NCBI RefSeq assembly: GCF_032854445.1
Contig: NC_088296.1
Span: forward strand, 27,048,667 to 27,112,666
Direction: 5' to 3'
DNA length: 64,000 nucleotides
Source: Liolophura sinensis
Taxonomy: Eukaryota; Mollusca; Polyplacophora; Chitonida; Chitonidae
A program made the position numbers and the translations under genes. The notes under the pieces are model-generated. The model was not told the DNA's origin, made no database searches, and saw nothing but the letters and a program-made list of their open reading frames with translations. How positions within the stretch are numbered: position 1 is the first letter of the stretch; every line of letters starts with the position of its first letter. Positions 48,601 through 56,694 of this stretch are shown one piece after another.

Positions 48601-49390
48601 CAACAACCCATCCACAATATCCAGGGCCATTCTCCAAAAGCCACCGGAAACACTTTCCACTATACTTCCCACACTGGAGGATGTACTCACCTAGCAGTTC
48701 ATGATAAACACAACAGGTTGAATTAACATACATTAACATGATCACTTTTAATGTATAACATGGCTGTTATTTTCAAATTATAAATTTGATTAGACTAATA
48801 GGAGTCCTACATGCACTGCAGAACTTCCACTTACATGTACATTAGAATTAATCGGTGGTATTATCGCAAGAAAAACAACTAATCATGACCATCACCTGGC
48901 TGCTGATGAACCTTCACACTTAACCTAAAGAACAAATTCAGCTGATGCTGAACAAGGTTGGCAGATCCTGAGGGACATTTTGGTCAGGAATACAGAAATA
49001 AATAACAATAACCAAATTAAATACTCCACAGACACTGAATACACGTATCTAAAATTTAACAAGTGAGTGTACTTGTTTTATAATTTTACCAGTTTCTTAT
49101 CCATCAAGCAAAATATTAACTTTATGCATGTTCTTAAAAGATAGCACTACTGGTGAATACTATTGACCTAATCAGGGACCTACCAAGTACATCTCTTTCA
49201 TCAGTTCAATCGCCTTGTCTGGCAGCGACTCTTTCCCTGGCCTCTTTGTGTACAACCACAGTGGTAAGCGCTGGTGACGACTTTGGCCAATTCGCAGCTG
49301 CAAGCCTCCCTTCCACAGAATCACTGAGGAGAAGTTCGCCTGTTTCACTCTTTTGAAATTTAGGATATAAGACACTAGACATGACTGTAA
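42651..49390 (-). CDS. multi-exon DUF6729-like, probably transposon-derived gene, apparently frame-damaged
   Basis: Exons with good splice sites, 5' to 3', are 48690-48539, 48191-48017, 47756-47709, 47480-47382, 46287-45893, 45583-45147, 44909-44672, 44115-43871 and 43598-~43300; possible extra exons lie at each end. Telling phrases are ILQCGKYSGKCFRWLLENG, LECSSCG-like LQCSSCGAKV, LRHRGLGNSSS, MTVLTTGDGQGLRDM, LLYVDRGCC and RCSRGSTSLESFHLH. I recall these from large uncharacterised DUF6729-type proteins found in many copies in fish, cnidarians and molluscs; an RNase H-like transposase origin is an inference. A ten-base A run near 45170 and a site near 43365 each break frame, and a SINE sits at 44445-44605. 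Function unknown; this copy may be dead. Confidence 0.65.
42870..42921 (-). CDS. possible C-terminal exon of the DUF6729-like gene
   Basis: After the acceptor 'ttcctatag', the frame joined from the preceding exon (G|CT) reads AQPSGTPPVTSASE and stops. A further downstream exon at about 42674 (acceptor 'atttttcag|GTGTTG', GVEQLQESGEEMILS) suggests alternative ends. Weak. Confidence 0.35.
43300..43598 (-). CDS. DUF6729-like exon: FQVYLLDGVYRWNEDR
   Basis: The acceptor is 'tttttcag|GTACTG'. It encodes TVANDVNFQVYLLDGVYRWN, then EDRRRDAL and VPGKTFCPNFVPPKKYMG. After KKGIR the better continuation (DVTVPMLDAVASEEQVQTGE) is one base out of frame, so a single-base loss near 43365 is likely. Donor 'CTATGG|GTAGGC'. 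Confidence 0.6.
43871..44115 (-). CDS. DUF6729-like exon: CSRGSTSLESFHLH
   Basis: The acceptor is 'aactgatcag|TTCCAT' and the donor 'ATCCCTG|GTATGT'. It encodes MDRYKGLEILTVPLINTEKM, a segment IQLYTCTGTLVKGGVTLPTF and RCSRGSTSLESFHLHMARFI PG. This is the most family-typical segment of the gene. Confidence 0.68.
44194..44439 (-). CDS. doubtful exon next to a SINE insertion
   Basis: An open frame MVSLDWTAWEEHCMADFHPG ends in KSQRF-stop. The family normally continues after the VDRxCC exon with a segment starting VRLD, and LDWTAWE could be its counterpart. However, no AG acceptor precedes it; instead the frame abuts the A/T tail of a SINE at 44445. It may be a broken exon. Confidence 0.35.
   Translation of the reverse strand: MVSLDWTAWEEHCMADFHPGCMGMYQTDRFHWNLGHYLYPKNCYGASESLHLLLEGGKYLVVEKGKAFGSDQASYSKSQRF
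44445..44605 (-). mobile_element. V-SINE-like element, 5'-truncated
   Basis: On the minus strand: 'tcatgctgacttcctctcc', 'ggttgtgggtttcccccgg', 'cataatg'-like 'caataatggtggccgccat', 'tataagtgaaatattcttga' and an AAATAAAT-rich tail. It matches the 3' half of the element at 7525-7805. It sits between two exon-like blocks of the DUF6729-like gene. Confidence 0.72.
44672..44909 (-). CDS. DUF6729-like exon: LLYVDRGCC
   Basis: The acceptor is 'attgattccag|GTCAAA' and the donor 'AAGTTAG|GTAAAG'. It encodes QSAKTAMWATNVGNEHGQVI, then MTVLTTGDGQGLRDMIDGVI, and DPPGLLYVDRGCCG. The Asp in YVDRGCC could be a catalytic acidic residue of a transposase-like fold; this is inference. Confidence 0.68.
45147..45583 (-). 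CDS. DUF6729-like exon with homopolymer frameshift
   Basis: The acceptor is 'tctttctag|GTTATC'. It encodes VISWAHNIISQLGIDHQIHF, a block VELLRHRGLGNSSSLLRRQL, and ends GEVLKLDSTKK. A run of ten A then shifts the frame to a stop. With nine A the sequence would read STKKNTKKLTG and join the next exon in phase at donor 'TTGACTG|GTATTT'. Confidence 0.65.
45893..46287 (-). CDS. DUF6729-like exon: cysteine-containing block
   Basis: The acceptor is 'gtttacatcag|ATGAAC' and the donor 'GTGCTAAG|GTAAAC'. It includes WKSTLPKEDQQWISKTFFRR, LWHTPPPPS, LLCPHSS, KCGGVLTRAGFHQKTRMVLD and YLQCSSCGAK. The CPH...CGG...CSSC spacing suggests a small zinc-binding domain. Confidence 0.66.
46806..46852 (-). mobile_element. 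SINE tail fragment
   Basis: 'gtgagtgagtgcttggggtt' followed by 'taatgtcgtacttaacaact' is the reverse of the '..cccaagcactcactc' tail of the SINEs at 3200-3858. Confidence 0.6.
47382..47480 (-). CDS. DUF6729-like upstream exon
   Basis: The acceptor is 'ttcttgcacag|GTACTT' and the donor 'GTTCCAG|GTAATT'. It encodes TSAQEDRDLVSVLEHIESTE, then MSDATEVSSEVPG: acidic and Ser-rich, likely a disordered linker. The assignment rests on splice sites and neighbours. Confidence 0.5.
47709..47756 (-). CDS. DUF6729-like short exon
   Basis: The acceptor is 'tttgttcacag|ACATTC' and the donor 'AAACTGG|GTAAGT'. 48 nt encode about IPSSQSPLIAQEIKL. Support comes from splice sites only. Confidence 0.45.
48017..48191 (-). 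CDS. DUF6729-like exon: RYMQMFEEGR
   Basis: The acceptor is 'gtattttatag|CGCTAC' and the donor 'AAACCAG|GTGAGT'. It encodes RYMQMFEEGRTIIQRKNEET, then LSTGALVQKAKTLFAPPKVK. It joins the preceding exon in phase (HNK|RYM). Confidence 0.55.
48539..48690 (-). CDS. DUF6729-like exon: LQCGKYSGKCFRWLLENG
   Basis: The acceptor is 'gaactgctag|GTGAGT' and the donor 'CACAACAAG|GTGACA'. It encodes EYILQCGKYSGKCFRWLLEN, then GPGYCGWVVGQIIKDEGKQD. In this family a CGKYxGxxFxWLLEN block is the usual N-terminal domain. Confidence 0.62.
49184..49390 (-). CDS. possible further 5' exon of the DUF6729-like gene
   Basis: The acceptor is 'agttctttttcag|TTACAG' and the donor 'TGTACTTG|GTAGGT'. One frame is open throughout and ends KESLPDKAIELMKEMYL, which looks like real coding sequence. 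The rest is unfamiliar. Confidence 0.35.
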
Positions 49391-49399
49391 CTGAAAAAG

Positions 49400-51420
49400 A
49401 ACAAATGATGATAACATTATCTCACCTTAAGTATATTTATTTGGTTGTAACATACATCACATAAAAATCTCAAAAACATGATATTTCCCCCATCCTGGAT
49501 TAGGACAGACATTAAATTGCTGCTGCCATAAACAAAACTAACAAACCAGGATAACACAGAATTAAATAGTTGCACAGGTTATTACCTGATGGGCTGCTGG
49601 CAAGATGAACACTGGGGCTACCATCTTACCAGATGTCAGGGTCATTAAAAAGCCACAAAGGTTTAGAGTGGTCAGTAGAAGCAGCATCTTCTCATGGGAA
49701 ACACAGACCAACCTGTTACACTGTCCAGACAATCTGAACCTGAGGGATTCGCTCAGAATTAGCTTGAGAAATACATGTACATGCATGTAGTATGTTTGGT
49801 AAAATCTCAAGGTATCCCCAGGACAGAAAGTCAGCCCATGTGCAATTAACTTGTCAAACATTATATGACAAGAAGCTAATTTAACAAATTAGTTTAATAA
49901 AATGAATTCTGCTTTCTATTTAAACAACCTGTTAATCCATAGAACTTGTAAACAAACTGAAATACAGAAAGTAAGACAAATCTCACTGAGCAGTATATAT
50001 AATTAACATTATTTAAATTAATTTAATTAAAATCATTAAAATTCAAACTGAAATTTAAGTTTCATAATTCCATATTAGCACTTAAAAAGTTTAACAATGA
50101 CTGCCATACTTTCCGCTCTAGGCTGCACTTTAAACTGTAAAAACTGTTTGAAAAACGCACTCTGATAATGAGGATAGGCTGCTGAGCTTGGAAGCAAGCT
50201 CCTTTGATTACCTATGAGGAGATTACTGGCTGGAGTCAACATTAACATGGGTTCAGATGTTCATCTTGTATTTCTTTAAAAGTTAGCTGACGGAAATATT
50301 TCCCGAGTTTTTAACTATTTAATTTCAGAGAAATAAATCAACTTATAGACCGCTTTAACACTAATCAATGCAATCATATCCAAGTGATCAAATGCCGCTA
50401 GAATTTCTTCCATCTGACCCCATCTTAAACTGGCTGGCAGTTGGTGCGGGTGACATCAGTGAAGTGGATATTTGCTTTACACAATATATACCTCCCTCAA
50501 ATACGGCTAAGTAGGCCGACGGCGTTAAACCCCAATCACTCACTCACTCACCCACCCAATGCTGTGCATCACCGAGGGTTTGAAGGTCAATAACAACAAC
50601 AACGGCGTGCTGTGCTTTACATACCATATATGATAAAATGATGTCAGGCCTATAGTCATTAAAAGTGACATCCCAAGGTTACGGGAATACACCGATCATG
50701 CATTAACCGTCTGAATGCTTGCATACTCACAGACTGCAGCTGTCGTTGTAAGCTAAGACTCAAAAATTAATCGTATCTCCGCTTTCGTATACCGTTTACT
50801 TTCAGTTTCGCCATGCGACTTCTCTTAGCCCAGTGATCTGAATTACTGACCCAGATCTAATTTGTGGTTTCGTGGTTTTCATTTAATGACAAATCATGGT
50901 TCTGAAGCTTTGATTGGTGTTTTAATTCTGGTTCTCAGGTTTTGGTTTTGATTTGTTGTCAATATCGTGGTTCTATTGTTCCGATTGGTCCGCCAATTCG
51001 TGGTTCTGTGGTTTCCATTGGTTATTCAATTGAGGTTATGTGATTTCTATTGGCCGTCGAAACCTCGACTAACCCGTGCATTTTAGCGCTATGTTGTCTG
51101 TCAGCGCCTTTGAGGGGAAAATACCTTCTGCACTAGACTAATCTTTGTACAGAATAAACAAATCTTCCTGGACTATAGACTATCGGCTACACTGTACAGT
51201 TTGTTACGTGGTGTAACATATCTAAAGTTTTAATCCACTTGTATTTCTATCGCCTTTCATAAGAAAGTCAGGCTGGTGCACTATGTCGCAACAGCCAATG
51301 ACTCTGCATTATTCATCGGGGCAAACGTAACGCCACAGTTTCAGCCGTCCTTTTTGTTGTCCATAAATTGCGAAATTAAATTCTTACGATCTCTTCCAGT
51401 TTTAAAATACATCACCATGA
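49400..51420. other. non-coding interval with a SINE tail fragment
   Basis: AT-rich. A 'ggcgttaaaccccaatcact' SINE-tail fragment lies at about 50500-50560. The region 50850-51060 repeats 'gtggttctgtggtttccatt'-like phrases in degenerate form. A 99-codon minus frame at 49562-49861 is unsupported. Confidence 0.45.
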
Positions 51421-51474
51421 GCGAGCAGTATTTTCAATGATAAAATACTGCGTGATAAATTCTTCACTTGTAAA

Positions 51475-52110
51475 TGGCGTGAAGAACTCACTCGGTAACT
51501 TACTTGTAAATAGGGTGATGAATTTATTAAGTAACTCACGCGTGAGTAGCGTGGTGAATTCACTCAGTAACTTTCGTGCGATTAGTGTGGTGAACTGGCT
51601 CAGTAACTCACGTGTAAGTATAGTGGTGAATTCACTCAGTAACTCACGTGTGAGTAGCGTGGTGAATTCACTCAGTAACTCACGTGTGAGTAGCGTGGTG
51701 AATTCACTCAGTAACTCACGTGTGAGTAGCGTGGTGAATTCACTCAGTAACTCACGCGTAAGTAGCGTGTTGAATTCACTCAGTAACTTTCGTGTGATTA
51801 GTGTGGTGAACTGGCTCAGTAACTCACGTGTGAGTATAGTGGTGAATTCACTCAGTAACTCACGTGTGAATAGCGTGGTGAATTCACTCAGTAACTCACG
51901 TGTGAATCGCGTGGTGAATTCACTCAGTAACTCACGCGTAAGTAGCGTGTTGAATTCACTCAGTAACTTTCGTGTGATTAGTGTGGTGAACTGGCTCAGT
52001 AACTCACGTGTGAGTATAGTGGTGAATTCACTCAGTAACTCACGTGTGAGTAGCGTGGTGAATTCACTCAGTAACTCACGTGTGAATCGCGTGGTGAATT
52101 TGCTCAGCAT
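51475..52110. repeat. 36-bp tandem array, about 17 copies, open on both strands
   Basis: The unit is 'gtgagtagcgtggtgaattc' plus 'actcagtaactcacgt'. It is nearly dyad-symmetric (ACTCACGTGTGAGT core). The length is 12 codons and stop-free in a frame on each strand (235 and 232 codons). A ~216-bp (six-unit) higher-order repeat is visible: 'gtgattagtgtggtgaactg' recurs at about 51575, 51791 (near 51800) and 51980. Confidence 0.92.
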
Positions 52111-52596
52111 TTTTTTCTGTCCCCCAACCCGCGTGGTTATTTAGCCTAATTTCCTGCTTGAAGTTCATGTAAGGCGAAATCACACTTTACTGAGAGCGAG
52201 ATTAGCGGTTATCACGCATGCTCATATGTATATGTCAGTCCTCTCGTTTTGAGGAAAATTAAGGCGATTAATTCATGCAAGACAAATTCACGCTTCAGGG
52301 CGACATTTGCATGTTTTGAGATATACTCGTGTTCACACGTGAGCTATAATGCCACGAGGAACCACTTCTCAGTGGCGACTCGGGTCCAAGCTGGATTAAC
52401 TATCCTTGTCCCAATATAACGATCAGACCAAATCCAACTGATTTTTTGCTACTTTTTTGGAATGGGCAAAAAATTACCTTTCCCAAAATATCAGCCTCAT
52501 GAGTTCACCTGTTCATGTTCAAAGTCGGTTGTAGCATTCCCAAAATTTATAAGTCGCTATTTTTTTTTTCAAACTTTAGAATCTTGTGTGTATGTA

Positions 52597-52830
52597 TGCT
52601 TGGGGTTTAGCGTTGTATACTTCACATTTTTTCGTTGCTTTGAAGACGAGGAGTCATTAGGTGGGTGTACATAAATTGTGGCAGGGAGAGTCATGCAGAA
52701 GACACCAGACATAACACCCCACCCAGCCAGGTTTCCTTGCTCTAAAATCTCATTGCTGAGCGCCAGGCGAGGCAGCAGCAAGTACCATTTTTAAAGTCTT
52801 TGGAATGACGCGACCTGGGTTTGATTCTGG
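52597..52830 (-). mobile_element. SINE-like element, homologous to 6836-7060
   Basis: It carries the blocks 'gaagacgaggagtcattagg', 'caccccacccagcc' and 'gcgaggcagcagcaagtacc' in the same order as the 6.8-kb copy. It ends (minus-strand start) in the B-box-like 'ccagaatcaaacccaggtcg'. Confidence 0.6.
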
Positions 52831-52918
52831 CTCTTCCGACTTCGAGGAGGACGCTGTAACCAAGAAGCCACAGAAGTGGTCTAGAATCTGGTAACTGTAA
52901 CATGTGTGAATGAGATAT

Positions 52919-53191
52919 TTACCCAAAGACAATAATTATATCCACCGCCTGGCGATGACATGAATTAAGAGATGGCACAAATGATGCGGTTATATCGGCG
53001 TAAATTGAACCATGGTACGATGATACGATGTTGGCCCTATCCGGCCACCATAATGCTTTGTAAAAACAGAAATTAGTAAAACTTCGGGTGTAGTCTTTGT
53101 AAGTTGCATGTGATACTGGTTTGCCCAAACCCGTCGTCTTCGCGGCAGCCATCAACAACAGACATTTCTCAGCTCTAGTTCGACGAAACAT
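52919..53191 (-). CDS. unassigned open frame next to a CpG-rich block, doubtful
   Basis: A 90-codon frame starts MFRRTRAEKCLLLMAAAKTT and continues GLGKPVSHATYKDYTRSF. The downstream ATG (MAAAKTTGLGK) lies in a good context. The flank 53510-53650 is GC/CpG-rich, unlike its surroundings, and could be a promoter. I do not recognise the protein; it might be a first exon or chance. Confidence 0.22.
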   Translation of the reverse strand: MFRRTRAEKCLLLMAAAKTTGLGKPVSHATYKDYTRSFTNFCFYKALWWPDRANIVSSYHGSIYADITASFVPSLNSCHRQAVDIIIVFG

Positions 53192-53772
53192 TTAAGCTTC
53201 AGAGAATCTCCTTTAACTGTGTGTCTCCTGATGTCAGATATACATGTTTCAGGAAATTTATTTCGATTATATCTCGTTTTACCCAGAATACATCTCTACC
53301 GTGAAATGTCCTAACACTCCCTGTCAAACAGTGAACATGGCTGGTGGTCACCAGAACATGTACTTTGTAACGGCTCGAGCTTGTGTCTTATGCTTTTCTG
53401 ATCTCTCTTGATAAATTACACAGCCAACTAAAATGCAAACTAAGAAAAATCGATCCAATAGGACACATTTAATTAATCTGGTCATACTCTTTCTTCCAGT
53501 GCAGATCACCTATCTATTCCATAGCCATTGATTCCTTTCCAAGCACTTTCCCGCGCACTCGACAGCCCTGGTTCTTCACCGCCAGAGAGACGGCGTCCTA
53601 GATCTTCCCACCGTCGGCTTTAGCGCCCTCTCGCTGCCCGCGCATATCACTATTTACCCTGTCCTGAAGAGTCTGCTTGGCAGAGTACGTGTTTTTGCCT
53701 TGTCGGTGTACTCACTAAAACCCATTGATAGCGAATGCTGTTTCACGCTATTTCTGAAGGTCACTGAGGTAG

Positions 53773-56694
53773 TAGGACACAGACCCCCATTACAACTTCC
53801 GTTTTTCAGTAGGGACGATTGTAGTTCTGTGTATTTTAGGGTGTAAAGTCTTTTTTTGCTGCCAGCCTGCCGTTTTTGGTGTACAGGTGCATGCTTGGTA
53901 TCAAAATGATGGAAATTGTCTAAGCTTTGGGCAGGTATGAGTTTTAATGGTGAAAGTTTGAAATTCTGGGCGAGAGGACACAAGGAGACAGGTGGTGATG
54001 AGGCTGCGAGTGACGTCCCCTTGGCGTTGCTAGGCACCCCTCCCAGCTGCCGGCATGGAAAGGTCCAGATTTTGACGGTCAACCTATGTCAAGATTTTTA
54101 CAGCTTCTTTCTCACAGGCTGGGCCAGGTATGCACCAAAGCTTATTGGCCTCGGAATGTTTGGGACTGAGCTACAGCGCTAAACGTTAACATTGTCGCTT
54201 ATGGAAAACTAATGGGGGTCTGAGGCCTGATCTGTCCACTTGTGCCAAAACATGTAATATGTCACTGTGTGCTCAGATTTCGCAGCAGCCTGATAATATT
54301 TGGTGGGTACATCTGCGATGTGGTTTGCATTGACATGGAACTTGATTGAGCAGTTTTAAAGCTTTTTAATTCTATATTTTCCCCACATATCCATTTTGTC
54401 TAAAAATCGGCTAAAACGCTCTGTGGTCAAGGGTAGTACAGGAGTATAAACAGACTGGAACAAACACAGACAACGTTTCATTGTTCCTGGTTTTTTAAAT
54501 GTCTCTTTTGGGGCTGACATTTGATGAATAATGCAAAATTTGAGTGCTGCGAGTGAAATTGGAGTATGTGGCTGATAGATAGGGTGGTGTGATTAAGGAT
54601 GGTCAATAAGGCCTTGCATCACATATAAGGGCCCAGCCTCACACAGGTGGATAAAAACACATCAGCAGATTAATTTACTTGGCTAGAGTAGTAGAGAGGG
54701 CCAGTGTGCATTTAATTTACAAACCAAGTCAGGTTCCTCCCATGTGTGCCACCACACGCTAGGTAAATGTGCTTCAAATCATCCTGCAGGTCACAAAACA
54801 TTAAAAACAGGCATCTCTGCTGCAACACTGTCTGCTGTTTTGGGCATAGACTTGAAGTGGACAAGGTAAATTTTCCTCTTTAAACTTAAAAATAAACCAC
54901 TGCAGGCATGTAGTTTTCATTGCATGTGTATATTCATTCCTCTGACAAGTTACATGTGCACTCACACAGTATGTGTGGCGTTGGAACAAAAATGATCAAT
55001 TTCAAGTTTCTAGCATACATGTAAGTGTGATCTGTTGGAATATTGCCCTTGTGAAAATGAGTCTCTGCCCCACCAGGTGTCTGTTTCTCCACCAGAACAT
55101 AGTACGCTGTTCCTGCGACATCTCAAGGAGTTTTTGTTTTAGTATCTGGCCCAGTGTGGCATCCACCTCCCTGGGCAACTGGGATTTTTTTTATGTTTCC
55201 AATGTCCTCACACACAAGTTAGAAATTAGACAGCTACATATGGCTTTCACATCCTAGTTTAATACCTATTGAGCTTTCGTCTTGGTTTCCCTGTTTAGAT
55301 CTTGTCTCCCAAACATGGCGTCAGTGAACTTTGCCTGGTTTATGCATATATTGAACTGGGATCTACCTAGGTGAGTGGGGTCTGCTAGCCGTTCAGCTTC
55401 CTCAAAGGCCTGACCATTCGGATGCAGTCTTCCACTCCCTTGGCCGACCTAGAATCCCCGTCATTGGTCCGGTACTACACCATGACACATACCAACTCCA
55501 GCCCCCCCCCCCCCCCCCCCACACACCCCCACCCCACCCCAACCGGGGAAACGTCACAGGTTTCTCATATATGTACGGACAGTTTGAATGTCCATTCCTC
55601 ATGCCCACCCAGGAACACCCAGTGTGGAACCTGATTACGGATGTAATTTCTCACTGATTATTTGAGGATTTCTGTGTTGTTACAGGTTAAAAAGTATAGC
55701 TTTTCCCCTCTTCTTGGGTCCCTTCAACATGTCTTGGGAGGGTTGCCTTGCTGACTGTCTGAATGACCAATGTGCATGTACTGTGTGGCTTTATTTTTGT
55801 AAGTGGCAAATTCATATTTCTCCCCTCTACTTATCTCTTGTAGATGCCAGTGTCACACTTTGGTGTTTGTTATGTAGAAAGTACTTATTTAGTCTGAGGC
55901 AACAACACAGGTGGTGGGATTCTTTTGCACTGTGAGTTGAGGTAAGCCAGCCAACCAATGGCAGCCATGGGGGAGACGGGAAAGGGGGGTAGTGGGGGGG
56001 GGGGGGGTAGTGGGTGATCTTTTAAAGGGTTTTATCATGTGAATCACTATGTAAAAGGGATACTAGTCTTTTCTTTAGCCCTATCCATGGAAACTGTGCC
56101 TATGAGCATTTCTATATCAATTTGGATGCATATGTTTACTTTGATGGTGATCAAAATGTACTTTTCTGGAATTTTGAAACTCCGCTTTGCTACCCACCTG
56201 TATCACTTTAAGTCAAATTTTGCACAAAGTTGCTAAAAGGTATGTCCTATATTTTGTAAGTGAATTGTCAGATAAATTACCTGTCTTTTGATATATATTT
56301 TGACACTTTTGGCTTTTAAGTATTTTCTTTACACTGCTGTAAACAAGAAAATCTACTTGAAAATCCATACTTTTCTAAATGTTTGTCAATGGAAAATGTA
56401 AAATACTTTGTCATTGGCATTTTTTCGTTTTTCTTGCAGATATACATACCAGCTTTCCAAAACATTTGACCTGGTTGAGATATTTTGAACGGTATGTGCA
56501 CTACAGAGCTTTGAACTTCGTGCTTGAGGACGGACAAACAGACACATTTCCAAGATAGGGGTACCCCAAGTGAAATTCCTCCTACTCAAAAGTTTTTGCA
56601 TGTATCAAGCTGTAACTTTATGTGTGAGGTTTAGAGGTAGTAAGCATTATGTGGTGCAAAAATTATTGATTTTGAAAAAAGTTGGCTGGTGTGA
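53773..56694. repeat. 2.9-kb segmental tandem duplication, copy 1
   Basis: The copy starts 'taggacacagacccccatta' and repeats at 56695 and 59630. Identity with copy 2 is near complete; differences are mostly homopolymer lengths (for example the C run near 55503 and the G run near 55990). Confidence 0.95.
55315..56558 (+). CDS. candidate small multi-exon gene in the 2.9-kb unit (copy 1)
   Basis: Exon 1, 55315-55370: MASVNFAWFMHILNWDLP with donor 'ACCTAG|GTGAGT'. Exon 2, 55686-55798, acceptor 'gttgttacag|GTTAAA': (R)LKSIAFPLFLGPFNMSWEGC and on, donor 'ATTTTT|GTAAGT'. Last exon, 56440-56558, acceptor 'tttttcttgcag|ATATAC': IHTSFPKHLTWLRYFERYVH YRALNFVLEDGQTDTFPR-stop. The phases 2, 1 and 1 are compatible, giving about 95 residues. 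An alternative exon starts at 55844. I do not recognise the product. The support is splice signals, an ATG in good context (aaacATGGCG) and a protein-like C-terminus. Confidence 0.4.

Noticed and set aside
51412-52144. Two overlapping 232-235-codon proteins on opposite strands
   Set aside because: Both are translations of a near-palindromic 36-bp array.
53654-54082. 142-codon minus frame and 88-codon plus frame at the start of the 2.9-kb unit
   Set aside because: They overlap on opposite strands, and the repeated copies differ by indels that break them. The region is CpG-rich and looks more like a promoter or first-exon area than a coding exon; no family is recognised.
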